Below are positions 45,564 through 57,215 of a stretch of DNA of 64,000 bases, piece by piece. Each line of letters opens with the position of its first letter. Positions within the stretch are counted from its first letter, which is position 1. Source of the DNA: Notospermus geniculatus. Lineage: Eukaryota; Nemertea; Pilidiophora; Heteronemertea; Lineidae. Under the pieces are notes generated by a model that worked only from the letters and a program-made list of their open reading frames with translations, ran no database searches and had not been told where the DNA came from. Made by a program: the position numbers and the translations under genes. The stretch spans positions 14,610 to 78,609 of the forward strand of contig NMRB01000100.1 of the NCBI GenBank assembly GCA_002633025.1, given 5' to 3'.

Positions 45564-48500
45564 TTAAGACCTCGGCCTAGCCCTAGTCTTATAACGTTCT
45601 TCTGGCCAGAACCTCGTCCCAAGGTTATAATTCATGATTTTGAATCCTTTATAGATAGTTCCGAGGTCCATCAAGAACATGATGATCACCAGGACTATCA
45701 TAATGATCATTGCCAGCGATCCCACCGCCTGTGCAGTAGGGGACTCCACTGGAGGTGGAATATATTTTCTTCCAGTCGGTGCCAGTTTCTTTTGTTTCTC
45801 TGAAATGAAAAATAAAATACCGTGACTTAGTTTCTAAGAGGTCACAGACCATACGTAAATTGGGTACATACTGGTAGGTAAAAGTTGCATACAGAACACA
45901 GTGTTGGCAAGTCGCATTTCATCTTGCAAATGCTGCCTCTCCAACCCGAGCTGTACTGTGGTCACGGAGTTATGCCGGATTGGCTTCATATCCGCCCATT
46001 TTGCTATTGCCATATTACATGGGCACGATGTTGGTTTCATGTTTTCAATATGAATGAATCCAAGACATCCCTTCCCGAGATTTGTATTCTGACATTTCTT
46101 TCATTTATTTATTAAGGCAACTCCTGCGGGTTATAATGTATAGGCCTATAGAACCGCCCCCAATCCAGCATAACTCCGCGACCACAGTATATATATAGGC
46201 CTACAGTCCAGGTCATATGTAAAACCCGCTTCAAATACACTCTCTTGCATGATTGTCGTGAAAAAAGCAAGTCAGTATTCTTGCACTTACGCAAACAAGG
46301 TGTCACTATGGGCAGCCATTGAGCTCCGTCGCCACACTCCACTGTCATTTCCCCTTCGCCGTTCGGGAACTCAAACTCATTACTGATACAAGAATATGTA
46401 ATGACTGTCCTATAGGCTGTGTCATTGTAGGCCACGGTGGTGTTCTCGGGGATGAGAGGGTCTGCGCATTCAAGAGCTGAAAGAACGAACAACGTAGATG
46501 CATATGGTTGTATGTCCTCAGTTGGTCGGCATGGAAATGACATGGCCGTCACAAATCTACTAACTGTGGACATTAGATTTGAACCTATCCCAAATGGGGA
46601 CATTAGGTGCTAGCTGACTGTGCATGACTTACGGGTTCATTTGGCATGTTTTCAATTGGGGACATTCCCGCTTACTGCATCTCTGATGGGTCCACACAGT
46701 CAAATGTTTTTTTTGCACACAAGTCCTCGGTTGACACCGCATACAAATGCCCACCTTCCCCTGAACAACTTGGTGACTGGACAACTAAAATGTCGTAGGC
46801 CGCCGGATTACCATCAGCTGGTACTTACAAACGCAGTCAGCCAATCTGCTGATATTCCATCGTCCAATCTGCCAGTTGACGTAATTCTCCCGACAAGACA
46901 CCCACTTACTGACCACCCGGTCGGGGAACATGAAGCCTGGCAGGCAGGTCCACGCCACGGTGTCCGTAAAACGCCTCTTCGAGGAGCTGACGGTCGCGTT
47001 GCCTACTCTTGGGAACGGTTCGCACTCCACAGCTGAAAGATGGACGGGACTTCGTTCTCTGCCCGTGGTTCTTGTGTTAACGGATCTTTGACCGACTACG
47101 TATTGAAGTCTGCATCAAGATCTCTAACACTCGTCCTTCTCCTTCTCCACTGAATTAGCCAACGAATGAAGCCCGACACGCCAGATAAAAAAAAAGTTAA
47201 AGTTTGGGTTTATAGTCTGATTCAACGGTAGAGGTGTCATCCGACTTTACACTTTAACCCTAGTCTATCCTGAAACGGCTTTCAGTAGAACTCGATGAGC
47301 TGCTCTTTCAGCGCTGTACAATCCGAGCATTTCCGACCGGTACCCATTTATACACCTGGGTGGAGAGAGGCCAGTGAGGCAAAGAGACTTGCCCAAAGTC
47401 TCACGCCCAGTGGGATTCGAAACCGGGACCCTCTGACCGCTAGTCGGAGGCCCGAACCACTACACCACCGTGGCTCCTCCAACAGGAACGCTTGCAAGTT
47501 CCTTATTCCTGCTTTACAACAATCACATAACACCCAGTACTCACGGCTACAGTTATCTGGGACATCTATCCATTCCTCATCAGGGCCACACCAAGCAACC
47601 TTGGCGCTCGTGTTATCAAAGGCGAAGTGATACCCGTGTTCACATTCATACTCGATCCACGACGGATAAATACGTGCTGTGGAGTTCTTCTTGGCGTATT
47701 TGATACCTGGAGGAGGTTTGCACTGCTTGGCTGAAAGAAGGAATTCAGCCCCAGTATGTCCACCTGTTGGTTGATCAAGTAGAATGCCTTCGTGAAGCCC
47801 AGCAATTGCCGCGGATTTCACGAAGGCGTTCACTTGATCTTTACAAGTTATACAACATGTATGTTTTCGTCAGTCATTCTCTACTGATGGCAAAAAGTAA
47901 GCCTTTTTTAACCATGAACAACACCAGTAGGCCTACAGCTACAGCAGTGGTCGCTATTGCAGAGATCAACTACGTACCACCAGTTGACCTCCTCGAGTTG
48001 AGCGGTGAATGTGGCGACTGACGGCTGGGCGTAGGCAGTCGTATTGGACGCTCCACCCCTACTTCGCTCACCCACCTCCCTGTCTCCGCTCAACCTGTAC
48101 CCTGTAGGCCTACGTGCTGTCGAAATAGGTCCTTGTGTGGTCAACATTCCGATGGTGGATGCCACATTACAGATACCAAACTTATAGAGACTTACGTTCA
48201 CAAGGCGCCAACGACCCATCGCTCCATTTCCCTGGGTATAGACACTCATATTGCATCGAAGGCATTTCAGTGATGTTTGGCTTCATCGCCGTCCAAGCCA
48301 CCATCATCTCGTCTGCCATGGTTTTGTTAATCATTGTTGAATTGTCCGAAGCGTTATACGCTGAAGAAGCAATGAAGTTCTCGTTTCATTACCACCCGCC
48401 GTTACGACGTCTACCCGCAGCAAAAACAGGTTGTAACAACGCAATCCAAAGAATGACATCCTGAAAGACTCGGGGCATTTAATGGTCCCTACGCTCCCTA

Positions 48501-51500
48501 TAGAGACAAGTGCGGGAGATGGCGCATTTGCGAAGGAATGAACCAATGGTCGTGGAGGTGCCAACTCTGGATGCCGTGTTCCTGATTTCAGATGCAGCAT
48601 CGACAGCCAGCTTGGTCCTTTAACAGGCAGTCTACTGTCAGCTTGGAGATCAACAAGATTCTCCGACCAGTTCGGGCAAAAGTCTGCAATACGTACGAGC
48701 GGGCTTCTGGGCTTGCCAGTCCAAGTAACGTTCGGTGAAGTTGGGCATCAGGTAGCCATGCTCACATGTGTAGTTGATGACCAGTCCAATGTAGGGTTTC
48801 GGTGGGTGGGGTACGACGTGAGCCGCCGACGGCAGCGCCGGACAACGTTTTGCTGTGTGAAAGGATTGGCAGTGATGATGAATAGACCAGTCGAACCTCT
48901 GAGGTCAACCTTGGGACAATCCCAAACTGCAGGGGCCCGACTGGACGGACGAAGTAGCGCCTTTAAATTGATCAGTGGAAGAGAGGCCACAAAGTCAGAA
49001 CTGACCTTGGTGTCCTCAACAGAGAAGACATCGAGTGACAGAGGTTACCAGAACCTTTCTTACGGGTTTGTTGGAAAACCCACCCATAGGGCAAGCTTCG
49101 AAAATCTTACCTACGTGTTGACAAACAAAACCCATCTTCTTCGAACATGGTTTCATGTCCGACTTCCATTTCGTCAGATAGTAACCGTTAATAAACTTGT
49201 TCTTCACAAGACATATGCACATGTCCTCCCTGTCGTCTGCCTTCGACAGAAAGTCGTCTGGTAACCAATTATCGAACATGATCGTCTTCGACGAGTAAGT
49301 GAAATTTGCAGACGAATTGGCCTCTGAAAGTGAAATGGTCCGTCTTCATTGCGCGCATCCTCTACGAACAGAAACTCCAATGACTGAGAGAGTGGGATGG
49401 GGATGCACAGAGGGGAGAGTACGAGGGTACTCTCTTTTCTCGTAAGAGAGGAGTGGGCGGCAACTAAAATTGCAACTGAGGTGTACAGCCAAACTGGACA
49501 CCTAGGTACATCAGTCTGGAAAATTCTAAAGCAGAGGATTCCGGATCCAAGAAAGAAGAGGGCCAGCATTTTCCCCAGGGCTTGTTCGCCTCCGGTATCA
49601 TCCGAGAGAAAGGTAGAGGCAGAGACGTGCTGCTGAAGAGCTGAAAGGCCCCTGACCATGTAGTAGAGTTTGCTTTCTCAGCCTTCGGAAACTACGGTAG
49701 TCCTTGTCAATGGTCTTGTCGAAGTTCAAGGAACTATTAACAGTAATGAATTGTCCATTGGCTGCCAATTCGCGCTAGAATACTCTCACTCTACTCGGAG
49801 ATGCGCCTCCACTATGGTGGAAATCCTTGGTCAAAGCTGCAAGGCAAATGTGTCTACGACTCACCTCTCCTCCCTACAGTCCATTGGCTCAAGTAATCAA
49901 AACGGAGAACTTCGTCGATGAAATTTAGCTCGTCCTGGTTCTGGATTGCAAGGAGCTGGGAGTCATCTTTGTCTTTACAGACTTCAACAGCTTCGTCTTG
50001 AGTTAGTTTATCACTGAAGAACATGTAGCACATTCCAGCATGTTTGCTGTAGGCCCACTCCTTTGATCGGCACGGTGAAGGGGAAAGGGTATAGCCAGCT
50101 GGAACAAAAGTGCTGAGTGCGGAGTACATGTACTTTCATCCTTCATGCATTCTGAGACATTTACGGTCCCTTCCGCTCCCTCCAAGACGAGAGGAGCACT
50201 TGCGTAGACCCGGATGATTTGGTTTCCCACACTTTCCATAGCTTTCGACCTGTTGTATTGCACGCAAGAAACACGGACCGCTGGAAACCAATGCAGTGGA
50301 AGTTGGCTGGACAGTTTCTTACCTTGAAGCTTAAGCCTTGGGTTGAAGACTCTGGGAGTAGTTGTGATTGGAACCTCAGTCGTCGTAGGAGCAGACGTAC
50401 TGGGATGAGCAGACGTATTTGGATGAGGAACTTTGCTGGCAGAGGAATCGTTAGAAGCTTTTGAATCGGTCTCAGATGTGTTTGTGGAAATAGAAGGATA
50501 CTTTGGGCATGGAGGGGGAGTCGGACAGATGCAATCGATAACTTGTGCTGTTCCGGTTATGTTGCTTTGTGTCATAGTTTGGAGTGTCATCAGCGATAAT
50601 TGAGTTGGGGACGATACTGCCTTGGTAATTCCTGTTGGTGGCGATGCTCCGACAGTTGTCTTGATGGTACCCTTGTTTGGTGTTCCTGGGTCTGGATGTG
50701 TTGTTTTGACGGCATCAACGTGTTTACCTGGTGACGGAGAAGACACATCGGTTGTCTTGGTGGTTCCATTGATTGCCGTTCCAGTTACTGAATCTGCTCC
50801 GTCAACAAGAGTACCTGCTGATGGAGGAAAAGCATCGGTTGTTGTAGAACTGTCCGTCGCCGACGTTTCTTGCGATGAAGACGGTCCTGCGGTTCCCGTG
50901 GGGTCCTCGACCGCTTGTGGAGATGATGTCAACGTTGTCTCAGCGGTATCCCCTGGTGTGGTTACAGGCTCCAGTGTCGTTTCATTTGCCCCAGAGATAT
51001 CTGTGGGTGTTGCAGACACTTCTTCGGTTTCAGTTTCCATGGAGCTGTCCTCAACCAAAGTGTCTAATGACGGAGTTAGTTCTGTTGTTTCCGTATCGTT
51101 GTTCTCCGCTGAAAATTCTGGGGAGGGAGAAATCGCCATGGTTTCATTATCGGTGTCATCCGTCAAAGTGTCTAGTGTTGCAGTGGATGCCGTTGATGAG
51201 CGCGGAGTCTCGGTTGATGTGGAGGTGCCAGCGCGTTCGGTGTTTTCAGATTTAGGTTTGTGCCGAAGGGGGACTTTCTTCGGATATGTCTTGTCTGCTG
51301 TTTGAGGATCCTCCTGTTGATTTCCTGGTACTACATACGTGTATGTTTCCACAATCTCTCCCAGGTTTGTTGAGTGTAGTTCTGAAGGAACAGGTGAATT
51401 AAAAGACATCGAGAATTTCGTCAGTCTGCGTATTTACAAGTAGTAAGCCATTGGCATAATCGTTCGTTCCGTGGTTACGTTGCCACGGTTCAACGACAGA

Positions 51501-51731
51501 CTATTTGGAATGTCCTTTTCTTAAGACAAAACCGAAAATGGAACCGTGGACTAACCGATGGAACCTTGCGGCTCTGTTTTGGAACCATTATTTGGTGTCT
51601 CTGGTGTGATACCACCACGCACCCTTGCAGGTCCGACTTTCTGAGAGCATTTGCTGAAAACACTTACCTGCAATACAAAGAAGAAGCAGATTCACCAGAA
51701 AAAGTCCAACGAGAGAAATTCGGAGGGACAT
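45564..51731 (-). CDS. Mucin / C-type lectin / four-sushi type I membrane receptor, copy 2
   Basis: Ten exons: 51731-51668, 51381-50323, 50098-49865, 49323-49111, 48852-48697, 48360-48196, 47730-47545, 47032-46829, 46476-46291, 45799-45564; 900 residues. Same domains and phases as copy 1. Differences seen: signal peptide ISLVGLFLVN, one Leu to Gln in the mucin region, CSKKMG for CSEKMG in the lectin, three extra codons (DNS) with a new N-linked site at the start of the second sushi-1 exon, and several changes in sushi 2-4 (PKQC for PKAC, YEC for YKC). The donor after the first sushi-1 exon is GTACGT rather than GTATGT. The mucin and lectin exons are almost identical to copy 1 while sushi exons and introns are not. 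Confidence 0.87.
47186..47480 (-). mobile_element. tRNA-derived SINE in receptor 2 intron
   Basis: On the minus strand: GGAGCCACGGTGGTGTAGTG head with A-box-like GGTGTAGTGGTT, B-box GGTTTCGAATCCC, a body with CTTTGGGCAAGTCTC, and a terminal A/T run. The matching intron in unit 1 (about 36325) has the empty site CCAGAAACAGG. It is a different family from the SINE at 28901. Confidence 0.75.
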
Positions 51732-52765
51732 CCTGCCGCTACGATGGCCTCGCACCTGCTCACAAGTCTCTGATCGTATGGCAAACTTCGGCAACACCAG
51801 AAGGTACATGGTGATGTTGAAGTGTCCATGTCAAGTGAAGGCAAGAGCAGTGACAAGTAGCCCTGATATTTGAAATGAGTGGAAAGCATCGAATGAATAG
51901 TTCATACAGATCCCACATTGTCACTATAGGATGTATTATTGATGACTTTTACAACCATCAAGAAATCATGGCTTTCGGCAACAACCCAAGCCAATAGTAA
52001 TACTTGACGGTGTTGTTCAATGAGGCATTCAGGTGACATTCCTAATTCATTGGTTGCGATATTCGAATTCGTTCCTCTGGGTGTGGGCTGTTATCTTCAG
52101 AGTCCTTTGGCAATTCTGTGTGCAACGTAAATCTGTGCATGGTAGCTGACGAAACCGCTGTTTTCACCGTTTCTGTGGTGAACCAATGTGTAGGCCTACT
52201 TGTAGGCCCAGATGGTTGCACACAAATGCTTGTGGTGAACGTCGGTATTAATATAGCGTAGGCGGGCCTACTCCTTGCCCAGTAGGGGACGATCGAATGC
52301 TTCTCTAATATCCATGACCAATATCCAGTAGGCCTACCGTTCCGAACAGTAAAGAAAAAGTAAAGAAAGTGGAGAGTTTTCGCAAGGACTATTTTATTAC
52401 CACTAATGTCTGGAACGAATAATTTTTGAAGATTTCCAGTGTAAATTTGTTAGGGAAGAAATCATGATCAGAGCGTCTAAACACGGTACGGTACAATTTC
52501 TGGCACCACTACAGTAGGCCTACCAGGAAATATCACGACGATCCTTTGACTACAACAGGAGCAGATGATTTTGGTTCATCTGGTGCCCAAGGAAATCGCA
52601 TGAGCCGAGCGTGCCTGCCCCTTTTTCGCTGCTAGTCGTTAATGACTGTCCACAACAAGCCGATCAAAATTCAAGTCCAATCTACGTCGCCTGATGACGA
52701 ACCACTCTCCTCAGAACTGTTGCTTCATTTTTCAACTTCGCACCTTTAATACGCAGGATGTCTCA

Positions 52766-55700
52766 TTATAATTCATATCTAAATGGTATATCATAGCCTT
52801 TCATGCGTACATCGTATACTTTATCGAATATCTCATTCTGAAAGACGGTGAAATGGTTTTTCCAGTCACCTACTTGACCTGAAATGGAAAGTGGGACAAT
52901 TGGTAAGTTTCCAGTCACCTACTGGAAATGGAAAGTCGGACAATCAATCAAAAAATCAAAGCATATTAGAATGGAGGTTAGTTTGAAAGGTCGTAATAGG
53001 GGCGAAAGCTTGACAGTACCTACCCTTTCGTAGTAAGGGCGAAACCTTGGCATCAATAGAGTACACGTCTTCATGATTCGTCATTGGGTTTTTCCGCATG
53101 TTGTCGAATGTTGTATGCTCTGCTATCTGTCGAATGACATCGTCACTCAGTGACTTCCCGAGGAACTTGCACATGCCACGTATAGAGGCTTGTAGATCCT
53201 GAAAAGCGGGAACAGAGTGCTTGGCATCATCAACCATCAGGGCGGTCATATCGGTGGTAACGTGAGTAGGCCTATGCGTGGCCAGTGCTGGGATGAAAAA
53301 TCGGCAAAACCATGATCTAAACATGGAAAACAGTAGCCTATACGGCACTACCGATAAGGACTTTTAACTTACCTCTTTCATGTCTTCATAAAACACGATG
53401 TGGACATGAGGTTCGTTCCTCTTGCCCCACCAGCTTTTGGTGAAGTCAAACCAGGAACCATGGTCAACTGAAAACGAAAACTATCAGTTACAATCCCATT
53501 AGGCAGTAGGCCGACTTCTACTCTAAGTTTCTGTGGAAATGTTTTTATTACACGATCAAGAAAGAACATAATGTAGGCTAGCATCTTCTGATGTACTTGT
53601 ATAACCATCTTTTCTGAGCAACCCGTAAATTCTTACCGTGTCCATCAATGAACATGTCGTAGAATTCCTCCCAGCTTCCCTGAAAGTCGCCGAAGCTGGA
53701 GCTACTTCGGTAGAAATGGTAATAGGACACCAACAGATCCTTCGGGTTGCGGAAGAGAATCAGCATCTGAAAAGACGAGCAAAGCTTTTTGACAATCAGT
53801 TCTCTCATCACGAGCGTCTTTTGATTGTTTTCAATCGAAATGAACCGTCATATTTACAGTGTAGTACGACCTTGCTAAATACAGTCGGAATTTTTTTATC
53901 AGCGTTCTTCCTTTGCTTGCTGCCCTCAATCGTTCTAAAAATCACTTGGTTGACGATTTCCACACCATTCTGATAAAAAACACAGCATGCCAGCCTAAAA
54001 AAGAAGTTGCTCGACACCAGTAAAGCTTTCGATAGCATACTCATTTATCCTGACGGAGATTCGCAATGACACCAACCTTCGTATTTTGACTCCAAAGTTT
54101 CTTCGGGGCCAGCTTTACTGGTAAATGTGTCTTTATAACTCTCGGTGGTGGCACCTCTGCAGCTAGATCGAGGCCGACTTCGTTCAGAACCTTGTCTTTG
54201 AATTCCAAGAATGGCGACCGGAAGTAGACCTGTTTCTTGGCGGCACCAGCGAAATCTCCACCGTTCATGATGAGCCATGCCACCTCTTGTAACCAGGTCG
54301 TTCCTGAAGAGAGAAGACAGGAACCTAAGCTGAACAATGTACGGCGTGTGTGTCGTGCCCATCCTGATATTTGCCGATTTCGATGAGCGTACCCGTTTCA
54401 ACGTGCCCTTTCTTTTGCGACCAAGCAGACAATCTCACAAGGACCACACTGTAAAAATTTTTTACTGTTTTATTACAGAAAATACTGGCAGCAGCAGTTA
54501 CCAGCATGTTCTGTAAATCTACATGACGTTCAGTACTGATGAACTGTGTATTGACAGTATCAGTAATATTACAGAACTGTAACAACAGAGTTCTGTATAA
54601 TTACCGCAGTAATTTTACAGAAGACATTTGAAATTAACAGAAACTACGGTACCCTACGTTTTCTGTTAATATACAGCTCTTCATGTAAATATACAGGGAC
54701 CACTGGTAACTGCTGCTGCCAGTATTTTCTGTAAATTAACAAGTCGTGAAAGAGAATTTACAGTATGCACTGGTCACCCTGATCAGGGGACTCTGTTAGG
54801 CTGAGTAAGCCGTAACATTCAAGTTACCATAAATATTATGTAGGGGGTCAGGGATTTCATTCAAATAAAAATTGTTCATATGTGTGGTGTAATGAGGCAT
54901 CATTTCCAAAAACTTGACACCCCACAAAAATACTGAGCGAGGTTTATTGTACAAAAATATGCTGTTACCATGTTGGTATAGGAGGAGGCAACATTCCTAT
55001 AGTTTTTATTTGCCATATTTTTTATTCTACAATTTGTTATTAAGATTAGTATTCGAAGTACGTTGACGTCTTTTCCACGTGATTTTGACGTCTTTTGTGG
55101 AAATACTTTCTGATGTTTTAGCAGATTGACATCGACTTTCTGGATTGTTATACATTTAATTTCACTATCATCTTAAAAATGAATCGTTTTTTAAGGATTT
55201 GAGACTGGTTAAGAGAAGTCGTCAATTTCAGGTTTTAGGGTCCTTAAGTTCATTGACAATGTTGGGCCAGTCCTGGTCCAGGTCTGGCAAGTCCTCTTCA
55301 GCTGTGTCAGTGGAGCAAGCCTTGGGCCAGCCTTGGCCTTGCCTTGGCAATCTCATTCAGAATATCTCAGTCGAGCCAGGCATGGGCCAGCCGTGGCCAT
55401 GCCCAGGCATACCTGGTGCCAGGTCTTGCCGGGTGTATGCCAACCTTGGGCCAAGGCACCTGTGCTAGCTGGGATGCAGCCAGACTTGGGATTTTTCCAA
55501 CCCATCCCAAATCCGGGGCGCCCTGCTGACAATGGCTGATGGACATCATCCGACACAACAGTAAATACAGTAGACCTGGGACAAAATTTCAGTAAATCGA
55601 CGGCCCTCTGTTAGATAACAGTACTAATTCTGTAGCCTTACATAACCGACTGATGAAAAATATTTCGAATTACATAAAAAGGATTAAAATTACAGAATTT

Positions 55701-56687
55701 AGGGGAAAACTACTGAACATTAAGTTTTTGGGCAGAACTTCTGTTAGAACATTGAAGTAGTTGTAGAATTACTAACAGGTTGCTGTTAGGTTACAGTAAA
55801 AGGGTGGTAACAGTATCTGTAATATTACAGTTTTTTTTTACAGTGCAGGAAACAACTTCCTCACTTCACCGTCGCAAACGATACCGGTATTTGATCACTC
55901 GTCGCTTACTATAGGCCACTTTGATCGGGCGTTTCCTCTACATTGGTTCACTGAGGTATAGCCTATTTCCAGTATGGGAGCTCCAGGAGTCAGCAATACT
56001 TGGCGTTTTTTCTTTTCTCTTGATGGCTTGGGTCACTTCTCTAAATCACTAAATCTAAATCACTAGTCTCTAAATCATAATTCATATTCACTATCGATTC
56101 CTTAGTGTAATGCTCGACTGCTGATTGGAGTCACGGTTCTGATGAATAAGCGGTATTACCATTAATAACATTCCTGCAATTACTGCGGGGTTTACATTGC
56201 GAGGATATTCCTTTGTGGTGACGATGAGGAATTCTCTGTTATTGATTTTGAAGTGGAACTATCGAGTAACCATCGCGCCGGAACAAGGAAGGAACTTACC
56301 GTCCAGCTTTGGCTGTCAGAGATGCGCAGGGGAAACATCGACACCGGTCATCTCTGAGGTTCCGGGGTCGGTCCCGCGCTCATGGAGAGAGAGAGCGCCC
56401 GCCCGCACACTTAACAGTGCAGGTTTTCCTGGCACTCCGGTTTCCTCCTGCTGCGCATTAATTCGTCCAGTGTGTCTTATAGAGAGCTATTCGGCCCTCA
56501 GTTCACGATTCAATATTTAGAAAAAAAACTTACCAGCTTTTGGATACGTGACAATGAAGACGTCATCGTCACGTGGTTCAAATTCCTTAACTGCATCCAA
56601 AATGTCCGGGGGTGAGTAGCAGAAGAAGAGGACCCCCTCGTAGACATGTTCCCCAGGCAGGACGTGACTGAATCTTTTACCCGACAT
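52766..56687 (-). CDS. Cytosolic sulfotransferase (SULT family)
   Basis: Six exons: 56687-56534, 54303-54077, 53766-53637, 53467-53373, 53198-53024, 52878-52766; 297 residues, the usual SULT length. It transfers sulfate from PAPS to a small acceptor in the cytosol. Motifs: TYPKAGTTWLQE (5'-phosphosulfate loop, Ala where Ser is usual), catalytic His in [20 protein letters not shown] (3'-phosphate site), [13 protein letters not shown] (PAPS loop), and the dimer motif [10 protein letters not shown]. The donor of exon 2 (GTTGGT) is weak but phase-correct. A TTTACAG acceptor one base before the ATG implies an upstream non-coding exon. It sits 1 kb upstream of receptor 2 in the same direction. Substrate cannot be told from sequence. 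Confidence 0.9.
54447..55845. mobile_element. 1.4-kb non-autonomous DNA transposon, CACTGTAAAAA ends
   Basis: Starts CACTGTAAAAATTTTTTACTG and ends TTTTTTTTTACAGTG, flanked by CA on both sides; the unit 1 intron shows the empty site GGACCAGGAAAC with one CA. Interior carries TTACAG words and GGGCCAGNCTTGGCC-like subrepeats near 55260-55480. No transposase frame. CACTG ends and a 2-base target duplication suggest the CACTA/EnSpm group, tentatively. Confidence 0.75.
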
Positions 56688-57079
56688 TCTGTAAAGAAAA
56701 CGCAAAGCCAAAGTAAAGTAGACGTCAGCAAGTTTGATGCCAGTGTCAATCTTAGTTACGTCATCCCTGCATCACCTTCCTCGTTTCTAAGATACTGCAT
56801 CACCTCCCCATCGTCTCTTTCATTAGACTCGCTTGTTACCGTCACCCGAGTTACCACCTTCTCGCGTTGACATCCGGGCTTTTCTTGTCACTGCAACACC
56901 CATTAGACATGTCAGATCGAAATCTATGAAAGGTGTGCTAATTGGCGTATGACAGTTGGTAAAATTGCACTGTTTTCTCTCTGGCTAAAGCTAACATCTT
57001 GTTGCCAGGGACTCTGTTCTTTAGCTTTGTCGTTTGGTCAACTGACGGCGGTGCAATCCGTTTGGACAAAGCAAGCTCG

Positions 57080-57215
57080 CAACGATTGGCTGACCAGGAG
57101 CTAATTCCGCGACCCACAGATTATAGCAGCCCTGATTGGTCAATTAACAACTCGTCACTGATGATTGGTCCTTGACGCACCCGTCTCGCTGCGGTAAATC
57201 AGAGACTGATTGGTC
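57080..57215 (-). promoter_or_regulatory. Cluster of four CCAAT boxes, likely sulfotransferase promoter
   Basis: ATTGG (CCAAT on the minus strand) at 57085, 57135, 57164 and 57209, within GATTGGCTGACC and TGATTGGTC contexts typical of NF-Y sites. This is 400-530 bases 5' of the sulfotransferase coding start, where an upstream non-coding exon is expected. The cluster lies outside the duplicated segment, so the unit 1 copy lacks it. Confidence 0.45.

Larger units (their letters stand above)
44407..56707. repeat. Segmental duplication, unit 2 (12.3 kb)
   Basis: Same order as unit 1, head to tail with it. Contains receptor gene 2 and the intact sulfotransferase. Unique insertions: a SINE (47186-47480) and a 1.4-kb CACTG-ended element (54447-55845). 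The right boundary falls 20 bases before the sulfotransferase ATG on its 5' side, so only this unit keeps the native upstream sequence. Confidence 0.92.
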
